Positions 36,857 through 45,172 of a stretch of DNA of 64,000 nucleotides are shown here, in pieces (the stretch's first letter is position 1; each line of letters begins with the position of its first letter). This DNA comes from Streptomyces sp. NBC_01463 (lineage in GTDB: Bacteria; Actinomycetota; Actinomycetes; Streptomycetales; Streptomycetaceae): contig CP109468.1 of NCBI GenBank assembly GCA_036227345.1, positions 868,001-932,000 on the forward strand, in the 5' to 3' direction. The translations under genes and the position numbers were made by a program. The notes beneath the pieces are model-generated. The model was given only the letters and a program-made list of their open reading frames with translations. It had not been told where the DNA came from and made no database searches.

Positions 36857-37516
36857 ATGGGACGGGACAACTGGCGCCCCGAACGGATCAGACACTCGCC
36901 GTGGGGCGCGCTCGCGCTGGCGATGCTCGCCGGTCTCGCGCTGATGCGGAACGGCGCGGACCTCTCGCCCGGACCGCCGCAGCCGGTCGCCGCCACCTCG
37001 GTGGGCCAACAGAAGAGCGCCCCGGTGGCCCCGGCGGCCGGCCCGGCCGTGAAGCCCCTGGCGTACGCGCCCGCCGCCCGTGTGGCCATCCCCTCGATCC
37101 AGGTCGACGCCCCCCTCGTCGACGTGAACCTCGACGAGAACGGCTGGATCGAGACACCTCCCCCGCAGGATCCCAACCTGGCGGGCTGGTACCAGAACGG
37201 CATCGCACCCGGGCAGCTCGGCACCTCCGTCATCGTCGGACACGTCGACAACCAGGCAGGACCCGCGGTCTTCTACGGCCTGGGCTCGCTGAAGAAGGGC
37301 AACCGCGTCGAGGTCACCCGCAGTGACGACCAGATCGCGGTGTTCGAGGTCTACGGCGTCGAGGTGTTCTCCAAGAACGACTTCCCAGGCGCCCGGGTCT
37401 ACGGCGACACCGGGCAGGCGGAACTGCGGGTCATCACCTGCGGCGGCGGATACACGAAGGCCAACGGCTACGACGGCAACGTCGTCGCCTTCGCCCGCCT
37501 GGTCGAAACCCGCTGA
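36857..37516 (+). CDS. Class F sortase
   Basis: 219 residues. One N-terminal membrane helix (about 15-31), an Ala/Pro linker, then the sortase barrel (about 68-217). The catalytic His is in VIVGHVDN (His129) and the Cys in LRVITCGGG (Cys195); GYDGNVVAFARL follows as the last strand, with Arg214 a possible active-site Arg. Class F enzymes are the actinobacterial type whose substrates are mostly undefined. It sits beside two signal-peptide/Ig/TM/basic-tail proteins, which are candidate partners although they lack a recognisable sorting motif. Confidence 0.88.
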   Translation: MGRDNWRPERIRHSPWGALALAMLAGLALMRNGADLSPGPPQPVAATSVGQQKSAPVAPAAGPAVKPLAYAPAARVAIPSIQVDAPLVDVNLDENGWIETPPPQDPNLAGWYQNGIAPGQLGTSVIVGHVDNQAGPAVFYGLGSLKKGNRVEVTRSDDQIAVFEVYGVEVFSKNDFPGARVYGDTGQAELRVITCGGGYTKANGYDGNVVAFARLVETR

Positions 37517-37517
37517 A

Positions 37518-37558
37518 CGACTGCTGCCGGGGCCGCGGTCCCGCCCCGGCAGCAGTCG
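37518..37558. terminator. Bidirectional hairpin terminator
   Basis: A perfect 16-bp stem (37518-37533 and 37543-37558) two bases after the sortase stop and nine bases before the end of the convergent deacetylase gene. Confidence 0.85.
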
Positions 37559-37567
37559 TGACGCGGC

Positions 37568-38410
37568 TCAGCGGCGCTGCGGCACCGTGATCCGGTACCC
37601 GTCCTCCAGCAGGTCCGGCAGATAGCGGCCCAGCGCGGCGACGCTCTGCGAACGGTTGCCGCCCGCGTCGTGCGACAGCACCACGACCCCGGGGGCGGCC
37701 CCCTCCTTCACCCGCCGGACGATGCTGTCGGTGCCCGGCACCGTCCAGTCCAGGGTGTCCACCGTCCAGGCCATGGGCTCCATCCCCATCGCCGCCCCGA
37801 TCTCGAACGAATTGCGGTTCCAGGCTCCGTAGGGCGCCCGGTACCAGAGCGGCGGGGCGCCGGTGACCTTCTCGATCACCTCGCTGGTGCGGCCCAGTTC
37901 GTCGGTGATGCCGGCCCGGGAGAGCCGGGTGACCAGCGGATGGGTCCAGGAGTGGTTGCCGACGGTGTGGCCCTCGTCGGCGATCCTGCGGACGAGGTCC
38001 TGGTTGTCGTGGGCCATCTCCCCGCAGAGGAAGAACATCGCCCGCACGTCGTGCTTGCGCAGTGTGTCCAGGATGTGCGGGGTGTACAGCGGATCGGGTC
38101 CGTCGTCGAAGCTCAGGACCATGGCCCGGCCGATGTCGGGCAGGTGCTCGAACGGCCGGGTGCGGACCGGCGGTGCGGCCGGGCGGTAGTGCGGCGGGTT
38201 GTTCGCGGTCATGGGCCGGAGCCGGTAGGCGAGCGGCCGGGTGCGCGCGGCGGCTGCCTGCGGACCGGCAGCGGCGGACGGCGGCGCGGGAGGCCGGAAC
38301 GGCGCACCGGCGGAGTCCGCCGCGACCAGGCGCACCGCAGTGGCGGCGCCCAGCCCGGCAGCCAGCCTCAGCAGCGTTCTGCGCATCGGTGGCAACTGAT
38401 CGTTCTTCAT
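37568..38410 (-). CDS. Polysaccharide deacetylase (NodB/CE4), exported
   Basis: 280 residues. The N-terminus has a twin-arginine-like MRRTLLRLAAG followed by a hydrophobic stretch, so it is exported, probably by Tat. CE4 motifs: LSFDDGPDP (catalytic Asp and metal Asp), HSWTHP (metal His pair), RAPYGAWN (Arg), and VVLSHDAGG (His). All are intact, so it should be an active metal-dependent deacetylase of peptidoglycan, chitin oligomers or exopolysaccharide. The ATG at 38410 was chosen although its ribosome site is weak; an internal ATG lies at 38386. Confidence 0.85.
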   Translation of the reverse strand: MKNDQLPPMRRTLLRLAAGLGAATAVRLVAADSAGAPFRPPAPPSAAAGPQAAAARTRPLAYRLRPMTANNPPHYRPAAPPVRTRPFEHLPDIGRAMVLSFDDGPDPLYTPHILDTLRKHDVRAMFFLCGEMAHDNQDLVRRIADEGHTVGNHSWTHPLVTRLSRAGITDELGRTSEVIEKVTGAPPLWYRAPYGAWNRNSFEIGAAMGMEPMAWTVDTLDWTVPGTDSIVRRVKEGAAPGVVVLSHDAGGNRSQSVAALGRYLPDLLEDGYRITVPQRR

Positions 38411-38574
38411 GACCAACTGCTCGCACGCCTGCTCCCCCACCCGTCTCAACGACACCGGTTACGGAGGGTTTTGCACCCGTTGGAGGGAGCGCATCCGCGC
38501 AACCGGCAGCAGCGCGCCGGGGCACTCGGGAGCCCGTACCGGAGCCCGCGACGGGAGCCGATAGCCTCACTGCC

Positions 38575-39036
38575 GTGACAGACCAGCAGCCTCACCAGTT
38601 CGAACGTGGCACAGACGGCCCGAAAGTGATCGTCGCGGGCCTCGACGGTTCCGATTCCTCCATGCGCGCCGCGGCGTACGCGGCAGGACTCGCCCGTCGG
38701 CAGCGGGCCATGCTCGCCCTCGTCTACGTCCAGCCCGTACTGGCGGCGGGTGCCGCACTCGGCGCCCCGGTCGGCGACGCGACCGGGGACGTGGCGGAGA
38801 GCCTGGTGAACGAGATCCGCGAGTCGACGGAGCGGATGAAGGACATATGGGACGTGCGCTGGGAGTTCCACACCTTCCGCGGTGATCCGTACAACGGGCT
38901 GGTGACCGCGGCCGACGAGCTCAAGGCGGACGCCGTCGTGGTCGGCGCGTCCGAGTCGGCCGGGCACCGGTTCATCGGATCGGTGGCCGTGCGCCTGGTG
39001 AAGGCCGGCCGCTGGCCCGTCACCGTGGTCCCGTAA
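38575..39036 (+). CDS. Universal stress protein (UspA family)
   Basis: 153 residues. IVAGLDGSDSSMRAAAYA opens the Usp fold. The ATP-binding G-x2-G-x9-G-S motif appears altered as VVVGASESAGHRFIGSVAVRLV, keeping the final GS. GTG start at 38575; a TAGCCT -10 candidate (38562-38567) lies seven bases upstream, consistent with a leaderless message. Stand-alone gene. Confidence 0.85.
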   Translation: MTDQQPHQFERGTDGPKVIVAGLDGSDSSMRAAAYAAGLARRQRAMLALVYVQPVLAAGAALGAPVGDATGDVAESLVNEIRESTERMKDIWDVRWEFHTFRGDPYNGLVTAADELKADAVVVGASESAGHRFIGSVAVRLVKAGRWPVTVVP

Positions 39037-39214
39037 CCGCACCCTCCGCCGCCGCGCCGCACCGCCACCCGACCGTTCACCGCACCATTCGCCGCTCTGA
39101 GCGACCGCTCGTCGCACGGGGCGGCGTTTGTCCTGTTCCCCCGGGCGTGAATGCGTTCGTATACGCCAGTCAGCAGGGAGGCGGCAGGGGCCTCCGCGCG
39201 GAAGGGCGTTCACG

Positions 39215-39784
39215 ATGACCACGACGACGACCGATGAGCGGGCACTCGCGGATCTGCAGCGTGAGCACGGCCCCGCCCTGTTCCACTTCCTTCTCGGGCT
39301 GACGTTCGGTGACCGGCAGCGGGCCGAGGACCTCCTCCAGGAGACGCTGGTCCGGGCCTGGCAGCACCCCGAGGCGTTCGACGGCCCGTACGAGTCGATG
39401 CGGCCCTGGCTGTTCACCGTGGGACGCCGGCTGGCGATCGACGCCCGCAGGTCGCGGCTGGCCCGGCCGGCCGAGGTGGGCGACGCCGTGCTGGAGAGCG
39501 CCCCGGACGGGGAGGACACCGCAGAGTCCGCCGTGGCCGCGCTCGATGTGCGCGAGGCGGTGCGCACCCTCAGCCCGGAGCACCGGGCGGTACTGGTGCA
39601 GATCTACTTCCGCGGGCTGAGTGTCGGCGAGACGGCCGAGGTGCTCGGTATCCCCGCCGGCACCGTCAAGTCCCGTTCTTACTACGCGTTGCGGCTGCTG
39701 TCGCGCAATCTGCCCGGCTACTCCAGCAGGTCCTCCTCGCTGAGCAGCGGCAGCAGGGCCGCGGCCTCCGCGACCGCCGCGTAG
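39215..39784 (+). CDS. ECF-type RNA polymerase sigma factor
   Basis: 189 residues. Sigma region 2 covers about residues 15-80 (FHFLLGLTFGDRQRAEDLLQETLVRAW, MRPWLFTVGRRLAID). Region 4 covers about 105-160 (LSPEHRAVLVQIYFRGLSVGETAEVLGIPAGTVKSRSYYALRLL). The last ~25 residues are a Ser/Ala-rich tail lying over the 3' end of the opposite zinc-finger gene (67-base overlap), so the tail's coding sequence is constrained by the other strand. Signal unknown. Confidence 0.88.
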   Translation: MTTTTTDERALADLQREHGPALFHFLLGLTFGDRQRAEDLLQETLVRAWQHPEAFDGPYESMRPWLFTVGRRLAIDARRSRLARPAEVGDAVLESAPDGEDTAESAVAALDVREAVRTLSPEHRAVLVQIYFRGLSVGETAEVLGIPAGTVKSRSYYALRLLSRNLPGYSSRSSSLSSGSRAAASATAA

Positions 39785-39915
39785 TCGGCGGCGCAGCGGT
39801 CGCAGGCCTGCAGATGGCGGGCGACCCGCAGGGCCTCCGGGGCCGGGAGTGCGTCCAGCACGTAGGCTCCGAGCAACTGCCGCATGTGCGGTCCCTCCCC
39901 GGGGTCGGCGGTCAT
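39718..39915 (-). CDS. Small zinc-finger anti-sigma protein (zf-HC2 type)
   Basis: 65 residues, soluble. The ZAS signature H-x3-C-x2-C (RHLQACDRCAAD) sits at about residues 33-44, after LLGAYVLDALPAPEALRVARHL. There is no membrane helix or sensor domain, so it would be a minimal cytoplasmic anti-sigma factor. It is encoded opposite and overlapping the 3' end of the ECF sigma gene rather than after it, which is unusual. Confidence 0.72.
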   Translation of the reverse strand: MTADPGEGPHMRQLLGAYVLDALPAPEALRVARHLQACDRCAADYAAVAEAAALLPLLSEEDLLE

Positions 39916-40024
39916 CGCAACCTCATGTCTGTGACGAAACGGGTCCGACGGATCCTGTCCTTCTGGCCACGCGGGGCGCGCTCCCCCGGTTCAATGCTGC
40001 GTGTAGGGCCGTACCGAGAACGGA

Positions 40025-40537
40025 ATGGGGCGAGACCGGATGCGTCCGGAACGTCAAGACGGATCCAGTGGCGGCGGGCTGCTGATCCCGATGGCCTGGA
40101 TGTACGCGGAGTACATCGCCGACGAACTGCTGCGGACCGGCGAGCTGATGGAGCCGGCGACGCTGGAGTACCGGGCGGGCCGTGACGCGCTCGCCCTCAC
40201 CGTCTTCCTCTCCGACGGTGAGGTGGCCGAGTCGCTGCCCGCCACCCGGGTGGACGAGCTGCGGCTGCTGACGGCGTACGGGGCCCCGTGGCGCGGCTGG
40301 GTATGCGCGCGGCTCGACGCGTTGGAGGCGGCGGGTGAGGCCGGTCCGGACGTCGCCCTGGCCCGTGCGGCCTGGCGCTGGCTGGAGGACACGGAGCTCC
40401 TGGCGGCCGATCTGGACGCGATCGGTCCGCCGCCGTGGGAGCCGGAGGAGGAAGAGGAGGAGACCGCGGCCCAGGTGTGGACACCCGCCTGGCAGCTGGG
40501 GCTGCCGCTGGGGCACCTCTCGATCCACCTGTACTGA
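40025..40537 (+). CDS. Hypothetical protein
   Basis: 170 residues, not recognised. Probably soluble: WMYAEYIADELLRTGELMEPATLEYRAG and WRGWVCARLDALEAAGEAG predict helices, and an acidic run of about ten Glu residues (near 138-148) precedes a hydrophobic C-terminal end. Several ATG codons (40025, 40040, 40091) are possible starts; the strongest coding signal begins around MAWMYAEY. It lies downstream of the sigma/anti-sigma pair and converges on the LytS kinase gene. Confidence 0.55.
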   Translation: MGRDRMRPERQDGSSGGGLLIPMAWMYAEYIADELLRTGELMEPATLEYRAGRDALALTVFLSDGEVAESLPATRVDELRLLTAYGAPWRGWVCARLDALEAAGEAGPDVALARAAWRWLEDTELLAADLDAIGPPPWEPEEEEEETAAQVWTPAWQLGLPLGHLSIHLY

Positions 40538-40589
40538 GGGCCTGCTGCACGAAGGGCCTGCTCGTACTGGGCGCCGGCCCGTCGCCGCT

Positions 40590-41780
40590 TCAGGAGCCGT
40601 GCACCCCGGCGCGGTACTTCGGCAGCCGTACGGTGATGCGCATGCCGGCGCCCATGCCCGTCTCGATGACGAGCCCGTAGTCGTCCCCGTACACCTGCCG
40701 CAGCCGTTCGTCGACGTTGAGCAGGCCGATGCCGGTGGACTTGCCGCCCTCGCCGCGCAGGATGTGGCGCAGCCGCTCGGGGTCCATGCCGGTGCCGTCG
40801 TCCTCGATGACGACCTCGGCCTCCGATCCGGCGTCCAGGGCGCTGATGGTGATGCGGCTGGAGGTGACGGCCCCTTCCAGCCCGTGCTTGACGGCGTTCT
40901 CGACCAGCGGTTGCAGGCAGAGGAAGGGCAGCGCGACGGGCAGTACCTCGGGGGCCACCTGGAGGGTGACCGAGAGCCGTTCGCCGAACCGGGCGCGGAC
41001 CAGGGCCAGGTACTGGTCGATGGAGTGCAGTTCGTCGGCGAGGGTGGTGAAGTCGCCGTGGCTGCGGAACGAGTAGCGGGTGAAGTCGGCGAACTCCAGC
41101 AGGAGTTCGCGGGCCTGTTCGGGGTCGGTGCGGACGAACGAGGCGATGGCTGCCAGGGAGTTGAAGATGAAGTGCGGGGAGATCTGCGCGCGCAGGGCCC
41201 TGATCTCGGCCTCGATGAGCTGGGTGCGCGAGCGGTCGAGTTCGGCGAGTTCCAGCTGTACGCAGACCCAGCGGGCCACCTCGCCGGCCGCCCTGGCCAG
41301 GACCGCCGATTCGCGGGGCGCGTAGGCGATCAGGGTGCCGAGGACCCGGTGGTCGACGGTGAGCGGTACGGCGACGGCCCAGCGCAGCGGGCAGTCCAGG
41401 TCCTCGCACTCGCTGCGGAAGGCGGTGTCGCGGCCGCTGGCGAGGACGTCGCCCACCTGGTCCATGACGTGCCGGCCGTGGTGGTCGCCCTCGCCGTCCC
41501 AGACCAGGACCCGGTCGCGGTCGGTGAGGCACAGGGCGTCGGTGCCGAGCAGCGAGCGCAGCCTGCGGGCCGATCGGCGGGCGCTCTCCTCGGTGAGCCC
41601 GGCGCGCAGCGGGGGCGCGGCGAGGGATGCGGTGTGCAGGGTCTCGAACGTGGCGTGCTCGACGGGGGTGCCGACATCGCTCGTGCGCACGGGCCGAGCG
41701 GTCATCCGGCCGGCCAGCAGGCCGCCGCCGAACAGGAGAAGGACGAGGAGGACGATGACGGCGTATCCGGCTCCGGTCAC
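40590..41780 (-). CDS. LytS-type sensor histidine kinase
   Basis: 396 residues. One N-terminal membrane helix (about 5-25), a GAF-like domain (about 50-200), then a His-kinase domain of the LytS/YehU family: QISPHFIFNSLAAI carries the phosphorylated His (near residue 205), LQPLVENAVKHGL the N-box, and DDGTGM and GIGLLNVDERL the ATP-lid glycines. GTG start at 41780 overlaps the symporter stop (GTGA), with AGGGAGG upstream. The partner response regulator is probably the LytTR protein at 43682-44434 in the same cluster. Confidence 0.85.
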   Translation of the reverse strand: MTGAGYAVIVLLVLLLFGGGLLAGRMTARPVRTSDVGTPVEHATFETLHTASLAAPPLRAGLTEESARRSARRLRSLLGTDALCLTDRDRVLVWDGEGDHHGRHVMDQVGDVLASGRDTAFRSECEDLDCPLRWAVAVPLTVDHRVLGTLIAYAPRESAVLARAAGEVARWVCVQLELAELDRSRTQLIEAEIRALRAQISPHFIFNSLAAIASFVRTDPEQARELLLEFADFTRYSFRSHGDFTTLADELHSIDQYLALVRARFGERLSVTLQVAPEVLPVALPFLCLQPLVENAVKHGLEGAVTSSRITISALDAGSEAEVVIEDDGTGMDPERLRHILRGEGGKSTGIGLLNVDERLRQVYGDDYGLVIETGMGAGMRITVRLPKYRAGVHGS

Positions 41781-43258
41781 CGGTGCCTCCCTGCGGTCAG
41801 CGCTTCGGGCAGGTGGAAGCGGGTCATGGCGGCGTTGGTTCCGGCGGGTATCCGCCCGGGCGTGGCGAGCGAGACCAGGATCATGGCGAGGAAGCCGACG
41901 GGCACGGACCAGACGGCGGGCCAGGCGAGCAGCGCGTGCGGCCAGCCGGGCGGGCGCACCGCCCCGCTGACGGTGATGGCGACGGAGAGCAGCGCGGAGC
42001 CGCCGCCCAGGACGAGTCCCGCCACGGCACCGGGCGGGGTGAGGCGGCGCCACCAGATGCCGAGGACGAGCAGCGGGCAGAAGGACGACGCGGACACGGC
42101 GAACGCCATCCCCACCGAGTCGGCGACCGGTACCCGGCTGACCATCAGCGACCCGGCGAGCGGGACGGAGATGGCGAGGACGGTGGCCAGCCGGAAGTGC
42201 CGTACCCCGCGCGAGGGCAGGACGTCCTGGGTGATGACGCCGGCGACGGCCATGGTCAGGCCGGAGGCGGTCGACAGGAACGCGGCGAAGGCGCCGCCCG
42301 CGATGAGCGCGCCGAGCAGGTCGCCGCCGAGCCCGCCGATGACCCGGCCGGGCAGCAGCAGCACGGCCGCGTCGGCGTCGCCGCCGTGGATCAGCTCGGG
42401 GGCGTACAGCCGTCCGAGGGCGCCGTAGACGGGCGGCAGGAGGTAGAAGACGCCGATGAGGGCGAGGACGGCGACGGTGGTGCGGCGGGCGTCGCGGCCG
42501 TTGGGGCTGGTGTAGAAGCGGACGACGACGTGCGGCAGGCCCATGGTGCCGAGGAAGGTGGCGACGATGAGGCCGTAGGTGGCGTACAGCGGATGGTCGG
42601 CGCGGAAGACGGACAGCTGCTCGTCGAAGGTGACGCGGGGCCGTCCGTCGCCCTGCCAGGCCAGCACCAGGAAGATCGCGGGGACCAGGAGCGCGGTCAG
42701 TTTCAGCCAGTACTGGAACACCTGGACGAAGGTGATGGAGCGCATGCCGCCGGCGGCGACGGCGAGGACGACCACGGAGGCGACGAGGACGTCGCCGAGC
42801 CAGCCGGGCGCCCCGGTGAGGATCTTGAGGGTGAGTCCGGCGCCCTGGAGCTGCGGGACGAGGTAGAGCCAGCCGGCGCCGACGACGAGCACGCTGACGA
42901 GCCGGCGCACCTGCCGGGACTCGAGCCGCCCCTCGGCGAAGTCGGGCAGGGTGTACGCCCCCGAGCGGCGCAGCGGGGCCGCGACGAAGACCAGCAGCAC
43001 CAGGTAGCCGGCGGTGTAGCCGACCGGGTACCAGAGCATGTCGGGGCCGTGCACGAGGACCAGTCCGGCGATGCCGAGGAAGGAGGCGGCGGAGAGGTAT
43101 TCGCCGCTGATCGCGGCCGCGTTGAGGCGGGGGCGCACGGTGCGCGACGCGACGTAGAAGTCGGAGGTGGTCCGGGAGATGCGGAGCCCGAATCCGCCGA
43201 CGAGGACGGTGGCGAGGACGACGGCGGCGACGGCCGCCACCGCGTACGTGCGGCTCAC
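41777..43258 (-). CDS. Sodium:solute symporter (ActP/MctP-like)
   Basis: 493 residues with about 13 membrane helices. ISRTTSDFYVASRTVRP, the SGEYLSAASFLGIAGL segment and GLPHVVVRFYTSP are the hallmarks of the cation/acetate symporter branch of the SSS family, which carries small monocarboxylates such as acetate or pyruvate. GTG start overlapping the DUF485 gene (GTGA); the stop overlaps the kinase start. A DUF485 subunit beside an ActP-type carrier is the standard arrangement. Confidence 0.85.
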   Translation of the reverse strand: MSRTYAVAAVAAVVLATVLVGGFGLRISRTTSDFYVASRTVRPRLNAAAISGEYLSAASFLGIAGLVLVHGPDMLWYPVGYTAGYLVLLVFVAAPLRRSGAYTLPDFAEGRLESRQVRRLVSVLVVGAGWLYLVPQLQGAGLTLKILTGAPGWLGDVLVASVVVLAVAAGGMRSITFVQVFQYWLKLTALLVPAIFLVLAWQGDGRPRVTFDEQLSVFRADHPLYATYGLIVATFLGTMGLPHVVVRFYTSPNGRDARRTTVAVLALIGVFYLLPPVYGALGRLYAPELIHGGDADAAVLLLPGRVIGGLGGDLLGALIAGGAFAAFLSTASGLTMAVAGVITQDVLPSRGVRHFRLATVLAISVPLAGSLMVSRVPVADSVGMAFAVSASSFCPLLVLGIWWRRLTPPGAVAGLVLGGGSALLSVAITVSGAVRPPGWPHALLAWPAVWSVPVGFLAMILVSLATPGRIPAGTNAAMTRFHLPEALTAGRHR

Positions 43259-43617
43259 TGTGCGGGGCGGCCTTCCACGAGCCGGGCGAAGTCGCGCTCG
43301 TTGCGCTCGGCCCGGCGCACGTACCACCAGGCGAGCAGCGTCAGCGGCGGATAGGCGGCGAAGCCGAGGACGGCCCAGACGACGGCGTCGCTGTGCAGTG
43401 CCTCGAAGGCCGGCGGCAGGGTGCCGACCACGGCGGCGAGCACACCGAAGGCGGTGAGCCCGGCGCGCAGTTGGCTGCGCATCAGCGAACGGACGTACGC
43501 GCCGCCCAGCGCGGTCTGTTCGTCGATCTCCGACTGGGTGCGGTAGCGCGGCAGCGGACGCACCCGCCGGGGCTCCCCCGTCACCACTTCGCGCCGGGGC
43601 GTTGGCTCTGCGGACAT
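43255..43617 (-). CDS. DUF485 membrane protein, symporter partner
   Basis: 120 residues. A polar N-terminus (about 48) with the YVRSLMRSQLRAGL lead-in, then two membrane helices (about 52-70 and 78-98) and a charged C-terminus. DUF485 proteins accompany ActP-like symporters. The GTGA overlap with the symporter gene indicates coupled synthesis. Confidence 0.8.
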   Translation of the reverse strand: MSAEPTPRREVVTGEPRRVRPLPRYRTQSEIDEQTALGGAYVRSLMRSQLRAGLTAFGVLAAVVGTLPPAFEALHSDAVVWAVLGFAAYPPLTLLAWWYVRRAERNERDFARLVEGRPAQ

Positions 43618-43681
43618 GGGGCCGGAGTGTACGCAGCACCCGGCCCCGCTGGGAAGGGTTCCGGGTGCGGGTAGGCGCTGG

Positions 43682-44434
43682 TCAGCGGCCGGTCTGGCGC
43701 ATCAGCAGATCGCGCAGGGCGCGGGTGTGGCGGCGGCTGACGGGGAGGGAGGCGGTGCCGATGCGCACGCTCATGCTGCCCGCGTCCAGCCGCAGTTCGT
43801 CGATCCGGCCGAGCGCCACCAGGTGGCGGCGGTGGATGCGGACGAATCCGCGGGTGCGCCAGCGCTCCTCCAGGGTGGTGAGGGGGACGCGGACGAGGTG
43901 GCTGCCGGTCGCGGTGTGCAGCCGGGCGTAGTCGCCCTGGGCCTCGGCGTAGGCGATGTCGTCGATCGGGATGAAGCGGATGACGCCGCCCAGTTCGACG
44001 GGGATCTGATCGTGCGCGGTGTCGTGCACGGGTGCGGAGCGGTCGCCGACCTGCTCGGCGACACGGCGCACGGCCTCGGCCAGGCGTTCGCGGCGTACGG
44101 GTTTGAGGACGTAGTCGACGGCCTTGAGGTCGAAGGCGTGCACGGCGAAACCCTCGTGCGCGGTGACGAAGACGATGAGCGGGGGTGCGGCGAAACCGGC
44201 GAGCAGCTGGGCGACGTCGAGTCCGGTGAGGCCCGCCATGTGGATGTCCAGGAAGACGACGTCGATGGCGGCGGGGTCGTCCGGACCGGCATCGACGGCG
44301 CTGCCGATGCGGCGCAGCGCCTCGGTGGCCCCGGTGGCGCCCTCGGCGCTGCGGATCCGGGGATCGGCGCGCAGGAGGTACAGCAGTTCCTCCAGGGCGG
44401 GTTCTTCGTCGTCGACGGCGAGTACGCGGAGCAT
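43682..44434 (-). CDS. LytTR-type response regulator
   Basis: 250 residues. Receiver domain: LAVDDEEPAL (acid pocket), VVFLDIHM with phospho-Asp near residue 58, VTAHEGF (Thr), LKPV (Lys). The C-terminal LytTR DNA-binding domain (about 145-245) includes FIPIDDIAYAEAQGDYARLHT and GFVRIHRRHLVAL. It is the first gene of the cluster leading into DUF485, the symporter and the LytS kinase; the shape recalls pyruvate-sensing BtsS/BtsR-type systems. It likely controls the transporter genes. Confidence 0.87.
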   Translation of the reverse strand: MLRVLAVDDEEPALEELLYLLRADPRIRSAEGATGATEALRRIGSAVDAGPDDPAAIDVVFLDIHMAGLTGLDVAQLLAGFAAPPLIVFVTAHEGFAVHAFDLKAVDYVLKPVRRERLAEAVRRVAEQVGDRSAPVHDTAHDQIPVELGGVIRFIPIDDIAYAEAQGDYARLHTATGSHLVRVPLTTLEERWRTRGFVRIHRRHLVALGRIDELRLDAGSMSVRIGTASLPVSRRHTRALRDLLMRQTGR

Positions 44435-44516
44435 GAGGCCGGAGTTTAAGGGCTGCGCGGGGCGATGCGGAGGGGCGGTGCTGAGTGATTCACGGGTTGT
44501 TTCCGTACGGGACGGC

Positions 44517-45155
44517 ATGTGCACCCCGCCCCACCGTCGCGATGTCGGCGCCTACGCCCTGGGCGTGCTCGGCGCCGCCGACGCCTTCCGTTTCGAGGAG
44601 CATCTGGAGGGCTGTGCCCGGTGTGCGTGCGGGGTGGTGGAGCTCGGTGGGGTGACGGCCGCGCTCGGCCGGTACGCGCGGCTGACGCCGCCGGGCGTCG
44701 ATCCGGTGGTCCGGCCGGGTCCCGGGCTGGTGCGCCGGGCGACGGAGGCGGTGGCGGCCGGGCGGCGCGGGGCGCGGCGGCGGCGTCTCGCCCTGGTTGC
44801 GGCGGCGGTGGTCCTCGCGGCCGGGGCGCCGTTCGCGCTGCCGGGCGGGGAGCGGGAAGCCCAGCGGTGGGAGGCCGCGGACCGGGGCTCGGGGATGTCG
44901 GCCGTCGTGACGGCGGGGGCGCGGGAGTGGGGCAGCGAGGTCGGACTCGAGGTGTCGGGGGTCCCCGGGCCGGGGGTGTGCTCGCTGGTCGCGGTGGGGC
45001 GCGACGGGGACGAGGAGACCGTCGCGACCTGGTCGTCCGGCGGCCCCGCGGAGCCGGTCCGGATGAGCGGCGGCGCGGCGCTGCGGCCCGGGGCCATCGC
45101 CCGGTTCGAGGTGCGGACGGCGGCGGGGCAGCGGCTGCTGCGGCTCACCCGCTGA
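44517..45155 (+). CDS. Orphan membrane anti-sigma-like zinc-finger protein
   Basis: 212 residues. The N-terminal ZAS motif H-x3-C-x2-C (EEHLEGCARCACG) near residue 23-34 follows RRDVGAYALGVLGAADAFRF. One transmembrane helix (about 96-115, RRLALVAAAVVLAAGAPFAL) leads to an external beta-rich domain of about 95 residues. This is the classic transmembrane anti-sigma layout, yet no sigma gene adjoins. Start at the ATG at 44517. Confidence 0.75.
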   Translation: MCTPPHRRDVGAYALGVLGAADAFRFEEHLEGCARCACGVVELGGVTAALGRYARLTPPGVDPVVRPGPGLVRRATEAVAAGRRGARRRRLALVAAAVVLAAGAPFALPGGEREAQRWEAADRGSGMSAVVTAGAREWGSEVGLEVSGVPGPGVCSLVAVGRDGDEETVATWSSGGPAEPVRMSGGAALRPGAIARFEVRTAAGQRLLRLTR

Positions 45156-45172
45156 GAGGGAGGGCCGGGGCC

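Noticed and set aside
38974..38992. CATCGGAT inside the universal stress protein gene
   Set aside because: It lies in coding sequence far from a promoter and is expected by chance at about this frequency; not counted with the fucose elements.
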